A stretch of 64,000 nt of DNA from assembly GCF_003589595.1 (NCBI RefSeq), contig NW_020654810.1, forward strand, positions 13,904,712-13,968,711, read 5' to 3'. Made by a program: the position numbers and the translations under genes. This document shows, one piece after another, positions 53,501-64,000 of this stretch. The stretch is from Hyposmocoma kahamanoa (lineage: Eukaryota; Arthropoda; Insecta; Lepidoptera; Cosmopterigidae). How positions within the stretch are numbered: position 1 is the first letter of the stretch; each line of letters starts with the position of its first letter. The notes below the pieces were generated by a model. The model was not told the origin of the DNA and did no database searches. It worked only from the letters and a program-made list of their open reading frames with translations.

Positions 53501-56500
53501 CGTACATATGACCAACTTTAGGTTTTTGTAAAGCGCACTGTTAATTCTTTGCATTGTATATTTTTTATATTATTCGTAATAATTAATATGTAATTATATA
53601 CTCACTATATTCGGATATTCGAGGCAACGTGCTGCAAAAATTATCGAAATTACAGATACTACTGTTAATAGATACTACAAAACTGAAAATAAAACCGAAA
53701 CATTACTAAACGTTATAACAAAAGAGTTATAGAATATTTTTATAATATTGCTAAGGTCATAATAATTTTCGTCCCTTTGTTTTCAAAATTAATCAGAATC
53801 GAGAACAGTGTTGCCTAACGTATATATCACTAAATGTTGAATTTGGCCAAAAAAATGTACAAACGGGCGTACCACAGATACTGAATGCAAAAATGCGTTC
53901 GTTCGATATTCATGGCGTATACAAAGGATCACAAGTATATCGCACCAAGTAAAAGCTGCAATGCTCAAAAATACAAATCATGAGACATCACTGGGTTGCA
54001 TATTTGTTTCCTCGAAATTCATACAAAACCAAAATAATTGTTTTTAAAATAAATTATGCATCTTCTGATTACAAAATCACTTGCCCGTGGAAGGAAACGT
54101 CTCTGTTTACCCGTTTACCCACAGTTATGGTGCTTTTGCAGTTTATAATGGCACAATTACGCATTTTTCGCGTTTTCGACTGGTGTTTATCTACGATAAC
54201 AGTCGAGCGCGTTCTGAAGTGTAGCAGCGGCTAGTAAGTGAATTTCACTTACTTTTGGTACGTGCACTTGCGGCGTCTATTTAAATAATATGTCTGTGGT
54301 AATGACGATATGGAATTAGGTTTACCCGTTCGTGGACACCCTTATGATTTCAATACGGGCATTTTTGGGAACCGACTAATTTTTTAACTTACTAGCTAAA
54401 TTTTAAATAAGTATTTGATATGGCGACCCTGGAATCAGGTGCACCAAATGATATCAGCATCCACGTTTATTTTACGTTCACTAACTTGTTGTGTAGGCTA
54501 ATGTAACAGTTTCAGAATTTAAAAGTTTGCTATCATAGCCCTATGTGGGCGTCAGCGCGTTTGCGCTCTGCATCGTGATTCTTATAATAGGTGATAGTAA
54601 TATCATTAGTAAAAAAGAAGTAAATAGTAGCATTGACGTGTTCTTGAGAATTCATGAGAAGTGTGGGTGTAAATTCATACTAAGTGCATTCCCTTACTGC
54701 TCTAACCTTTTTTTTTTTTTTTTTTTTACTGCTCTAACCTAGGCATCGCTCGTAATAATAAGTATATAGGTACATATATAATTGTAAGTCAATGGGTACA
54801 TAACATAAATTCGCACATTCATAATTTGACTTGCCGACATAGTGACGTTATATTTTGTTTTGACATTAATAAGTTCGTAAGGAACTTCAAACTTTTTGAG
54901 GATAATTTACTTTTACCCATAAGGTATCTGAGACATGTAGCTACTTTGCTATCTTTTAATATTAAGGACGCTGTTATAGAAAATATAACACAGTCCCACG
55001 ACAATGCTCCTACTTTAAGTAGCAACAGTATACTTTTTACTAACCATAATTTAAACTAAAAAACACGACAACAGAAAAGTCTAATCGTTCCTATGTAGTA
55101 CATCAAAATATTCAAGGCTTTTCTGCCAAAACATTAGAAATAAGTCTTTTTTGCACGATATTTCCGTTGACGTGTTTGGTGTTACAGAGCACTGGCTGAA
55201 AGACTACGAAGCAATTAACAACATAGAAAATTATGTAATAGTCAGTTCGTTCATAAGAAAGAGTTTGATTATTGATCCATGATTATTATTAAACGTAACT
55301 TAAAATTTAAAGAGCGTAAGGATATCACAGATCTTTCTACTGAACGAACTATTGAGATTTCATGTGTGGAATTGGATCAGTTTGTCGTCTTGTGTGTATA
55401 CAGGCCCCCCTCTGCTAATTTTAACGAGTTTGAATTAATTATGAATAAGACAGTTTAAAGCGGATTTTTCCAACCAAAAAAAACGTAGTAATATGTGGAG
55501 ATTTCAATGTAAACCTGTTGGAAAACTGTTCTACTTCTGTAAAAACTCATTAATTTATTTAAAAGTTTTAACTTGATTAATCTTTTCTTAGAACCAACTC
55601 GCATCACTGCCTCCTCTTCTACTTGTATTGATAACATCTTTTGTAACACAGACGCAGTGTCTAAATCAATAATAAATTGCTTAAGATCATACCATAGTGG
55701 CCAATAGGCTTCTTTTAATTGTAAAATGAGCAAGAAGGTAGACCAATTTCTCTGCAGACCGATTACCACAGAACGAATCATTAGATTTCAAAATAATATC
55801 GGCAATAGTTTAAATTCCCTACCCTATATACCGGAGGTTCCAAATACTTTATATAGCACGATATTTGGTTTAATTAAAAATGAATTTGATAATATATTTA
55901 AATCGAAAATATTAACTTTCCATAGAGAGACTAAATTCAACGACTGGGCAACAGTAGGTATTCAAAAGAGTAGGTCTCGTTTGTATGAGCTATATGTATG
56001 CTATGAAACCTTATAATACTAATTACAATTTCATAGAATATGTTAGAATTTATTCAAAAATATTTAAAAAAGTATGTGTAGCTGCTAAGGTTAAGTTTCA
56101 CAGCGACAAAATTAGACAATCGATAAATAAATCTAAAACTACTTGGAGCATAATAAACAAAGAGTCAGGCAGGGTTAAACAACACGATAGAGATATAGTT
56201 TTAGAATTAGACAGTAAACTTATAAAATCTAAAGATAAAGTAGCCCAAGCTTTTGAATCGTTCTTTTCGGAAATTGCTGTGAACACTACAGAATCATTAA
56301 ATTCATCCCCTTCACTTTCTATTGATCTCCTAAAGGAAAATGTTAACGTTTGTGGCAGTTTATTTAATTTCCGTCATGTTAATCCACAAGACATCATAAA
56401 AGAGTTTAAATCAATACATGTTAAAAAAACTGAAGATCTCTGGGGCATATCAACTAAAGTTATAGACTCAGTTAGGTATTGATCTTATTTCCCCACATTT

Positions 56501-59500
56501 AGCTGTAGCTTTCAATAGGTGCGTTGACGAAGGTGTTTTTCCCGATTTAATGAAATACAGCAAGGTTATTCCCTTATTCAAAAGCGGTAGGAAAGTTGAT
56601 CCTAGCAACTATAGGCCCATTTCAATTTTACCAGCTTTAAGTAAAATATTCGAAAAGGTTATGCTGACTCAATTACTGTCCTATTTCGGTAGGAATCATA
56701 TTTTTCATAGTGAACAATACGGGTTTACTAGTGGTAGATCGACTAGCGATGCGGGGTAGCGTTACTAAAACACATCTTTGATGCCTGGGAAAGGTCCCAG
56801 AACGCTATTGGTATTTTCTGTGACCTCTCAAAGGCATTTGATTGCGTTGATCATATTACTCTTATTAGGAAGCTGGAACATTACGGTGTAAATGGCAAGG
56901 CGTCGAAACTTGTCTCGTCATATCTCAACGGTAGAATTCAGAAAGTAGACATAAATGGTGTGACTTCTTTGGGTTCTCCGGTAAAAATGGGCATTCCACA
57001 GGGCTCAATACTTGGGCCTTTCTTATTTCTGATTTATATTAATGATCTGCCATTCTTTGTTAAGGACCATTGCGAAATAGTGTTATTTGCTGATGACACA
57101 TCCTTGATTTTTAAAACAGACTGACATGACATTAACTATGACCATATTAATGATACCCTCTCTAAGATAGTTTACTGGTTTAATGCTAACAATTTATTGC
57201 TTAATGCCAAGAAGACAAAATGTGTTAAATTTGAATTACCTAACGTAAAATCGACTTGTCCAAGCATAGAAATAAACGGAGAAAAGTTAGACTTTGTTAA
57301 TAAAGCAGTCTTCTTGGGAGTGACCTTAGATAGTAAACTTCAATGGTTTCCACATATATCTTCCCTGGCCAGCAGGTTAAGCTCCGCTGCATACGCAGTC
57401 CGCAGAATACGTGAGCTTACCGATGTTAGTACTGTCAGACTAGTTTACTTTAGTTTCCTCCATAGTATAATGTCCTACGGGATTCTCATGTGGGGTAAAG
57501 CGGCAGATATTCAAACCATATTTGTATTGCAAAAACGAGCGATTCGTTCTGTGTACCGTCTAGGGTCTCGGGTTTCTCTCAGAGAAAAGTTTAAGGAGAC
57601 TGGTATCATGACTGTGGCATCACATTTACTCAAATATTTTATATGCTCGTAAAAATATACATAATTTCAATAAGAAAGAAGATATCCAACTATAGATAAA
57701 CAACTCTTTTACGGGGAACTGTTAACGTTTTTACAATAAGATTCCGGAGCATATATTAAGTTTATCATTTCCTAAGTTTAAAAACTACATTAAAAATATT
57801 TTGATCGAAAAATCATATTACAAAATTGAAGACTACGTGTTAGATAAAGATGTATGGAAAGACGACATGGCTCCAGAATCCACACAAATTTGATTCAAAG
57901 TGTATTCCATAGCATTTAAGTTTATTTGAAAAGAGCAATCCCTAGAGTTTCTTGCTCGTTCTTCTCAGGGAGGTCAGCGTAGTGAACGAGCAGTAGCTTA
58001 AATGTGACGATTTCAAGTGTAAATTTATTTCACCTATGGAATAAATAATCTTTGACTTTGCATCCGATTCGTATTCGTTCCTAATCCGAGACTATATAAA
58101 TCTAGAAAACTCGACACCACTTCGGATGTTGCCGAGAAAATATGAACATCGCTTGTACACATAGAGATAAAATGACGCTTCGGACCGTCATTTCCCGGAT
58201 TTGGAACTGATACGAACAGGACGTAGTGCGCAAACACTCTTTAAGTATTTTAAAATTTTGGGAAGAAGTAGTGTAGTAGTAGTACTCCAAATCCGAGAAA
58301 TGGCGGTTCGAAGTAGTCATAGTACTTATTTATATGGGTATGCGCACTAAATCCGAATTTCGTCTTCCGAAGTCGAGAATACCTACCTTCAATTCGGATT
58401 ACCTATTACCTTCATGGACCGAAGTAACTACAATATTATTGTATTAACCTTTATACACTGTGTCCGATTCGAGTCTGGGAGTCTACTCTCGTTCTCCGTC
58501 CGAAACAATTATTGTTGCGTCCAGCCTCCATGGATGACCAACGTCCAGCCTCCGTGGATGACCAGATTGACAGGCCATAAAGACTGACAGGAATTCGAAA
58601 TTAGACCGACTTTCTTTTGGACTAAAGACGACGACCTTGGCAGGTGCCTTTCTTTGACAGAAGACGACGAGAGCAGTTCTGACTAAACCTCCGACGCGAG
58701 CAGACGAAGAACCTCTAGATCCAGGTGATGATGACGTAGAGAGCATAGCTGTGCACGTCACAGTTGAGGCTACGGTGCAACTTCCCGACGACACCAGATT
58801 CTACAAATACTGGCGACTTATAAGGAGCACTGCATTGGTCTTCAGAGCCATACATATAATGACCCGTAAGAATGGCTTTCCGCTGCAAGGTGAGCTGACA
58901 GCAGACAAGGGGAGGGCAGCGTAGATGACCTGGGTGAGGCGTAGCCAAGAGAGGAGTTTCGGAGACGACATCGCTGCTATCCAAAGGTTTAACTACGTCA
59001 GTAAAGATACCCCATTACGCCATCTGACCCCGTACCTGGACGACGCCAACATCCTCCTTATTGGAGGAAGAATCGAGCGTGCTGACGTGAATCACAACGC
59101 GAAGCACTCTATGCTGCTTCACAGAAAGGACAGGTTCACCCAACTTCTGATCCTCCAATACCACTTTGACGCCGCCCACACTGGCAGAGAGTCGTCCTTT
59201 GTCAAAGGAAGGAAGGTCGGCCTAATTTCGAATTCCTGTCAGTCTAGTAAGTCTGTCTTTGTGGCCTGTCAATCTGGTTATCATCCATGGAAGCTGGACG
59301 CTGGTCATCCATGAAGGCTGGACGCGACCCAAATATATAATTTGTATAAATTCGATTGAGTATTAGATACTTATTTGGCACTAACTGTTTCGGACGGATG
59401 TCGGACTGAGAACGAGAGTACAGGACCTAAGCAGGTGGCGGCAGCGAAGAGTCAACTCAAAAGTAAACGTAATTCGGTAATATTCATCAGGAAAAAGTGT

Positions 59501-62172
59501 GGGTACCCAGAATTATTTCTCCTGCTGCGTCTTCGTAGTACAATAATAATGCCAAAGTTGATGGCGATTGAAGGAGACATAGTTGTCGAACAACTTGAAC
59601 TCTGCATGCAACACAGCACCGGAATGACCAGAATTGTTAAACTCTAGGTGCATAAGCGATATTTATATTTTCTGGGATTCGAATAGTACGCAATGCTCAA
59701 GCGACTGCCGAAGTCTGTCCGACTTTTCTGGATCTATTACTTGAGTATGATTCAAAGCACTAGAAATCATACTCAAATCCTTGCCATTAGTGCGTGCGCG
59801 AAATCATACTCAAGTCTGCTCAAACCCTGACTTGAGCATTGAGTAGAGTTCTGAAATACGACTCAGATTCGGATCGAGCACGTACGACGCAGTGCGCAAA
59901 CTACCTTATTGTGCATACGGGAGTCATATACCTACCTATAAATCGTGTCGAAATTGTTTATTGAAAATTGTGGCTTAGTAATTTATTTAATGTTCACATC
60001 AAATTTCAATAATCTCAGTACAGAGTACTAAAAAATACCGACCTCAAAAGTGCGTGGAATTACATCTATTTGCCAAGTTTTATTGAAATATTCATTAGTT
60101 CGCCCCTATACAGGACTTGACACAGGAGATAATAAAATTCGGTTCTCACTACTCAAAGCATATTGAGAGAAAAACGCCTTGGATTGGAGAAATAGCAAAA
60201 TCAACTATTAAAATAATTGCTCCTTAAGTAAAATTTAGGCGCTATTTATAAAAATGAATATTCATGCGTCAACAGCCCCCTTAGAGGTGGATGATTTTCT
60301 TGAAAACGAAATGGGACCACTATGGAAGTACCCCCTTTCCAACAAAAAAGAATCATGAAAATCGGTTCACAAATACCGGAGTTATCGCGTAACATACATA
60401 CAATAATCTCAGTACAGAGTACTAAAAAAACCCGACCTCAAAAGTACGCGGAATTACGTCTATTTGCTAAGTTTTATTGAAATATTCCCTAGTTCGCCAC
60501 TATGTAAGACTTGACGCTGGAGATAATAAAAATAGGTTCTCATTACGACACTACTCATAGTATATTGAGAGAAAAACGCTTTGAATTGAAGAAATAGCAA
60601 AATCAACCATTAAAGTAATTGCTCCTAAATTAAAGTTAGGCGCTATTTACAAAAGTGAATCTTCATGCGTGAACAGCCACCCTTCGAGGTGCATGATTTT
60701 CTTGAAAATGAAATGGGACCACTATGGAAGTACCCCCTTTCCAACAAAAAAAGAATCATGAAAATCGGTTCACAAATACCGCAGTTATCGCGTAACATAC
60801 ATACAAAAAAAAAGAACATACAGTCGAATTGAGAACATCCTCCTTTTTTGAAGTCGGTTACAAAAAAAAATACAATCTAATTGAGAACCTCCTCTTTTTT
60901 GAAGTCGGTTAAAAAGTACCGGCAAACTGTTGTAGTCTGAGTGTATTAAGCTTTTACACATGTTGGATTTTATTATTAGGAAAATAATTATAGATATTAT
61001 CTAAATATTAAAATGTGGGATAAATAATAAACTATAAGAAACCTGTAAAAAATGGTAATTATGTATTACAGGAATGTTCGACAAAGATCGTTCAGGCCAT
61101 ATGAACTTGGAAGAGTTTGATAAGTTGTACACTTACGTTAACCAGTGGCTTGCCGTGTTCAAGACATACGATTCGGACCAGTCGGGAAGCATCGACGAAA
61201 GTGAACTTGGAACTGGTACGCTACATTATTTTTTTTGTGTAGAGTTAGGAGACAAGAAAAAGGTACTTATAAAAATATTTGGTAAGCGAGTTGGAATATC
61301 TGTAAAGCTGGGTTTTTTTTAAACAAGGAGGTGCTGTTTCTTTGCTCCTAGATGACTTTCTAACTAAATGCTGGATTAGCAAATAACATTTACGGACAGT
61401 AGCACAATTTTATTTTTTCCTCTAAAGCACATTATTTCTCTTTGCACTTTTAATTTAAATTCAAATACTACGTCACAGTCTAAAGCCTGAGAAAGTCAAC
61501 ATTATCGGCCACATCTATAACAAAAACATGACTGTCAAGATTGTTCGTTGAAAATTTTAACTTACGTAATTTACAAAGCTTTCAAATATGTCATTTTAAA
61601 AAGTGATTTGTTCCTAAAACTTAATGCCTGAGTTTACTTAAGTAACTTAAACCCAGACGTCAGAAAGACTGACCTGAGAAAATGTTAAGATATAATGGGC
61701 CACATCTAAAACAAAAATATGACTGCTGTCAAGGATGCAGTTTTAAAAAGTGATTTGTTACCAAAACTTAACCTGTGGCCGAGTTTACTTAAGTAACTTG
61801 AACCCAGACAACCAACAAATGTATACTAGACTGAATCTCCGCCGAACTTGCCTGAAAAGACAAAAGTAACTTCAGAGTTAACGTAACTCGGACATTGTTT
61901 TATTCTGGAAAGTTCGTTAATCTTATACTTATTTAACTGTGATTTATTTTACAGCGCTAACGCAGATGGGCTTCCGATTTTCACCGGAGTTTGTCACTTT
62001 TCTATCAAAACGATGTGACAATGGAAAAATCTCAGTTGACAATTTCATCGTCCTGTGCGTTCAAATCCAACGATTCACAGAAGCGTTCAGAGTTCGTGAC
62101 AAAGAACAGAATGGAACTGTGACAATTGGATTCGAAGATTTCCTCAACATTGCTCTAAGTTGTACTATTTAA
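50504..62172 (+). CDS. PEF1: Peflin, penta-EF-hand calcium-binding protein
   Basis: Peflin is a cytosolic Ca2+-binding partner of ALG-2 with roles in ER export and ubiquitination adaptors. Exons: 50504-50762, 61072-61215 and 61955-62172; introns are GT-AG and phases fit. The first of these begins PGYGQPQQGYGAPGGQPGYA, the Pro/Gly/Gln-rich N-terminal region of peflin. EF hands: VDKDRSGFITASEL (1), FDKDRSGHMNLEEF (2), YDSDQSGSIDESEL (3), a degenerate KRCDNGKISVDNF (4) and RDKEQNGTVTIGFEDFL (5), the last pair normally used for dimerisation. Hands 1-3 have good calcium ligands. The ending TEAFRVRDKEQ...FEDFLNIA favours peflin over sorcin or ALG-2. The start codon lies in an upstream exon (candidate 38752-38763). 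Intron 50763-61071 is 10.3 kb and full of transposon remains. Confidence 0.88.
50914..50966. repeat. Short tandem duplication
   Basis: The unit TATGTTCTACTACGCATTTA plus a few bases occurs twice in direct succession within the peflin intron. Confidence 0.75.
51110..51205. repeat. GC-richer dispersed repeat, copy 2
   Basis: Matches 15242-15335 (AGCACCCCTTGGACAG, then CTCTTCAGCGCTCACTGGGG). Non-coding. Confidence 0.5.
51206..52124. other. Gene-free intron stretch
   Basis: No gene or clear repeat is recognised. Confidence 0.4.
52125..52181 (+). pseudogene. DUF4817-like N-terminal fragment of a transposon protein
   Basis: ATG at 52125 opens MSDYTNEEYADILFCYGFCDG. This resembles the beginning of the DUF4817 helix-turn-helix domain common at the N-terminus of insect transposon proteins (YTNEEYADM..VYG.CDGN). 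Homology ends abruptly at the GGGGGGCC start of the adjacent GC-rich repeat. Confidence 0.5.
52182..52526. repeat. CCCCAACCGG minisatellite, about 345 bp
   Basis: Degenerate repeats built from AACCGGGCCCCC and AACCGGCCCCCC units, with occasional ATAACCGGGGACTCC variants. The first 80 bp run in the opposite sense (GTTGGGGGCC, GGTTGGGGTCC), so the array is partly inverted. GC content is extreme for this genome. All open frames here are low-complexity shadows. Confidence 0.85.
52669..52722. repeat. Perfect 25-bp hairpin, 4-nt loop
   Basis: GTTGCGAGAACCGCAATTAA and five more bases (52669-52693), loop GATT, then the exact reverse complement (52698-52722). Looser variants of CAATTGATTAATTGTTAATT surround it from 52600 to 52830. 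Confidence 0.85.
52919..52986. repeat. Long imperfect hairpin
   Basis: TTTAGATCGATTGATTGAAC then GGAATACGCGT, loop AAAC, then ACGCGTATTCC and a matching arm to 52986 with four mismatches. Confidence 0.75.
52987..54693. other. Gene-free intron stretch
   Basis: No gene is seen. GGTGGGATAAACTAGACCAC occurs at 53458-53477 and also at 52858-52877, 600 bp upstream, so an old repeat is present. Confidence 0.45.
54694..54740. mobile_element. Poly-T tract flanked by a 15-bp target duplication
   Basis: TTACTGCTCTAACCT at 54694-54708 recurs exactly at 54726-54740; between them lies only T. This is the footprint of target-primed insertion of a poly-A tail on the minus strand with no body attached. Confidence 0.65.
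54777..54794. mobile_element. 18-bp micro-insertion with 8-bp target duplication
   Basis: TATAATTGTAAGTCAATG is flanked exactly by GGTACATA at 54769-54776 and 54795-54802. It equals the last 18 bases of the MITE at 32094-32321 and the last 18 of the 29-bp insert at 26025-26053. The other inverted repeat is absent. Confidence 0.75.
54826..58058 (+). pseudogene. Near full-length CR1/Jockey-type LINE, decayed
   Basis: In order: an N-terminal stretch (FRNFKLFEDNLLLPIRYLRH), an endonuclease (VVHQNIQGFSAKTLEI, FGVTEHWLKDYEAIN, CVYRPPSANFNEFE, ICGDFNVNLLE), then KFNDWATVGIQKSRSRLYEL. The reverse transcriptase follows (VIPLFKSG, NYRPISILPALSKIFEKVM, FCDLSKAFDCVDH, GIPQGSILGPFLFLIYINDL, FADDTS near 57090). 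The post-RT domain reads SYGILMWGKAADIQTIFVLQ, KRAIRSVYRL. At least six stops or shifts (about 55280, 55460, 55550, 56010, 56480, 56758, 57122, 57650) disrupt it. The 3' UTR runs to about 58058, ending with a repeated TTTGACTTTG. It is related to 16380-18398 and sits in peflin's 10-kb intron. Confidence 0.82.
58482..59425. mobile_element. Fold-back unit enclosing a BEL/Pao pol fragment
   Basis: The left arm 58482-58616 (CTCTCGTTCTC, GTCCGAAAC, CCATGGATGACCAACGTCC, GATTGACAGGCCATAAAGAC, GACAGGAATTCGAAATTAG) recurs inverted at 59219-59425, with a 45-bp interruption in the right arm. Between them the plus strand reads FYKYWRLIRSTALVFRAIHI, then RSQERSFGDDIAAI, LRHLTPYLDDANILLIGGRI and HFDAAHTGRES. 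These match the pol region before the integrase zinc finger of BEL/Pao LTR retrotransposons. A stop near 58924 breaks it. Confidence 0.65.
59426..60015. other. Gene-free intron stretch
   Basis: No gene is seen. Several ACTCAA and CATACTCAA variants occur near 59740-59830. Confidence 0.4.
60016..60402 (-). mobile_element. AACCGACTTC non-autonomous element, copy 3 (truncated)
   Basis: Inverted relative to copies 1 and 2. It begins with CTCAGTACAGAGTACTAAAA and CCGACCTCAAAAG but ends at GTTATCGCGTAACATACATA, without the AACCGACTTC end. The next copy starts immediately after it. Confidence 0.75.
60406..60915 (-). mobile_element. AACCGACTTC non-autonomous element, copy 4
   Basis: Complete inverted copy. 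Its right end is locally duplicated: TTTTTTGAAGTCGGTTA occurs at about 60843-60863 and again at 60893-60911. Confidence 0.75.
61216..61954. other. Peflin intron without other features
   Basis: Contains an imperfect direct duplication of about 110 bp: GGCCACATCTA(T/A)AACAAAAA to ACTTAAGTAACTT occurs at about 61509-61650 and 61699-61800. No gene is seen. Confidence 0.5.
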
Positions 62173-62689
62173 TAACTTGAAAAAAGCGGGGTTGCTAGAG
62201 TTTACTGTATTATTTTTAAGACGAATGTCAAGCTTTAACACAGTGCACCAATAATAATTTTTAAGGTTCCGTATGTAAAGTGGTGAATCCATATTGTGAG
62301 AGTGATAATGTCTATTTTTTCTATGCTTATTTATAACGGAAAAAAGATTCGACTTAGCCTTCCGTAAGTGTTATCTTTATCTTTTACTACCTGCCATGTT
62401 ATCTGAAGTGAAATGCATTTCTTTGATTTTTTTACTATTGTTAAAGGATTAGGGCCGTATGTGTATGGATAGTAAATACACAATAAAATAAAAAGATTTT
62501 TATGAATTCAATAACTTCTATTGATTACACATAATTATCCATGAGTGATTCTGATTACTGATTAGAATTCCAATGAGACATCTGAAAAAAAAAAGGAAAA
62601 ATATTTTTGTGTAAGTATTTTATATATTTTCATATTGTGTTTCAGTTTCATAAAAAAAAAGGAGAAAATTCCAATCCATACATATTTAT
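62173..62689. terminator. Convergent 3' ends of peflin and primase
   Basis: The two genes meet tail to tail across 517 bp. AATAAA on the plus strand near 62482 (CACAATAAAATAAAAAG) is a good peflin polyadenylation signal. Confidence 0.5.
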
Positions 62690-63930
62690 TTACAACTTAC
62701 TTGCATCATTTTTTCTTCTAATAGCTTCAGCCTTTTCCAAAGAAAACACAACTTCTTGGAAACTTTTCACAGCTGCTCTCATATTATTTTGATGCTGGAT
62801 ATTATCTGGAGAACTGTCATCAAGTAATGTATAAAGATTAGGTATTTCATCAAGCTTTATATTCTTTGCATTATTTGGCTTAAATACAACTGAAACTTTG
62901 CCAGTTTTTGGGTGAATACTGAAGGGTGATTTTAGCAAATGATTGAATCCTTTGGTGACATTTACATCCAATCTGGGATAAGAGTACTGAATTTTAATTT
63001 CTTCAACCAGGAATTTTATTTTGCGAGTAGTGTTGCTATTCTGTAAGAATTATAAAATAGCTATATGTAAAATAACACACAAAAGTAAAATACCAAAGCT
63101 AAAGAACACACAACCTCAAACACATTTGTAACATGTATAACAAGCAGTCTATGCAAATGTTTAAATGGTTATTTGCTTACTTCTCTACAATAAGTTTCAT
63201 AAAGATTGACAAATGTCACCCATCTCTCTGTAGAAGCTTCAGGCATTTTTTGTAAGGCTTTCTCCACTTGAGACCTTAATTGTTCATCAGGTATTAACTT
63301 TAAAAAGTTCTTGAGTCTTTCTGGAGTTGAAATAAACTCTTGATCTTGTAGTAGTTCTTTGAAATATTTGTCAATTACTTTTAAGGCTCTCCTGTAAAAT
63401 AGAAAACACATTCTACTACCTTGACAATATTGTTTGAATCATCTAATATTTGACTAACTTAAATTTCATAGTTTAGCCGAACGGCGCTGTCTATCTTATA
63501 CAGTACTTTAATAAATATATTTATATTAAATAAATATATCGTACTTTAAAAAGAAGTCAAGTTGAAATGGTTTTAAATGTCATTGTTTAAGCATTGTTGT
63601 GTTGTTAACAAAGCCTGTACTTAGCAGCGTGTCTTTGTGGCTGAGTGGGTATGTTTATTAGAAAGTGTTTGTTGAATATTATGCAGAGGTTTATTTTCTG
63701 AGCTAAGTAACTACTATGCTAAAAATCTTACTTGATACTTGAATGTAAGTTCTCACTTCCCAAGTTGACCTTCTTGTTCTGATTATCACCACCCATGATC
63801 AAGCAGAGGTAGTCAGCAACAGCAGCTCGACCAGGACTGTCCAGGGTTCTTGCTTCATAGTCTGACACCCAGCAATGTATACCTCTCCTGCCGGAGAATA
63901 CCCATAGTATGCTTTGAAATCCAAAGTCTT
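62690..63930 (-). CDS. PRIM1: DNA primase small catalytic subunit, C-terminal part (runs off window)
   Basis: This subunit of the DNA polymerase alpha-primase complex makes the RNA primer for DNA replication. Exons here: 63930-63732, 63391-63181 and 63040-62690; phases fit and all introns are GT-AG. The first reads [20 protein letters not shown], holding the SGRRG.H motif that contacts the incoming nucleotide, then [18 protein letters not shown]. The middle exon is helical ([19 protein letters not shown]). The last has [11 protein letters not shown], whose Asp is the third catalytic acidic residue, then [18 protein letters not shown], ending NDASKL with stop at 62690-62692. The first two catalytic aspartates must lie in exons beyond 64000; another acceptor is visible just before 63930. 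Confidence 0.93.
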
Positions 63931-64000
63931 CTGTAAGTATAAATGTGTTATTTTAATACACACATCAAAAGTGTCTAGGGATCAAGTACGTTTAAGAGTA

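Noticed and set aside
1..64000. CRISPR arrays, bacterial operons, ribosome binding sites and origins.
   Set aside because: None seen; the window is eukaryotic throughout.

Overview
The window looks like nuclear DNA of a moth or butterfly (Lepidoptera). It is AT-rich, its host genes have GT-AG introns, and it is packed with insect-type transposons: mariner and maT, Transib, PIF/Harbinger, a piggyBac-like MITE, CR1/Jockey-type LINEs and tRNA-derived SINEs. It also carries a repeat beginning AACCGACTTCAAAA that I associate with lepidopteran genomes. I cannot name the species. There is no CRISPR array, operon, bacterial gene or free virus.

Four host genes are supported, all in the right half. 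NECAP (minus, 33790-36905, five exons) encodes an adaptin-ear-binding endocytic protein. An LRIG-like receptor (plus, 43259-45967, one uninterrupted 902-codon frame) has leucine-rich repeats, three Ig domains and one membrane segment. Peflin (plus, three solid exons at 50504-50762, 61072-61215 and 61955-62172, plus a possible four-codon first exon at 38752-38763) is a penta-EF-hand calcium protein. The small subunit of DNA primase (minus, 62690-63930, running off the right edge) meets peflin tail to tail. If the proposed peflin exon is right, the LRIG gene lies inside peflin intron 1. The last large peflin intron (10.3 kb) is mostly transposon-derived.

The left half is a transposon graveyard. 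At 2551-5143 a complete maT and a complete mariner abut and share one TA target; the mariner keeps an intact transposase. At 13660-21511 a large inverted duplication was split by a LINE and by a complete two-exon IS630/Tc1-like transposon; the other arm preserves that transposon's empty site. At 26526-32747 three levels of nesting are legible: a Harbinger contains a second Harbinger, which contains a Transib element and a small MITE.

The most unusual observations are four. (1) The Transib ends each carry a CACAGTG heptamer, a 23-bp spacer and an ACAAAA nonamer-like box, the geometry of a 23-RSS of V(D)J recombination. (2) The inner Harbinger has two antiparallel genes, each with an exon inside the other's intron. 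(3) One small MITE family is present as a 228-bp copy and as insertions of only 29, 18 and 12 bp, each flanked by an 8-bp target duplication. (4) A bare poly-T tract is flanked by a 15-bp duplication.

All coordinates and splice sites were read by eye; no database search or alignment software was used.
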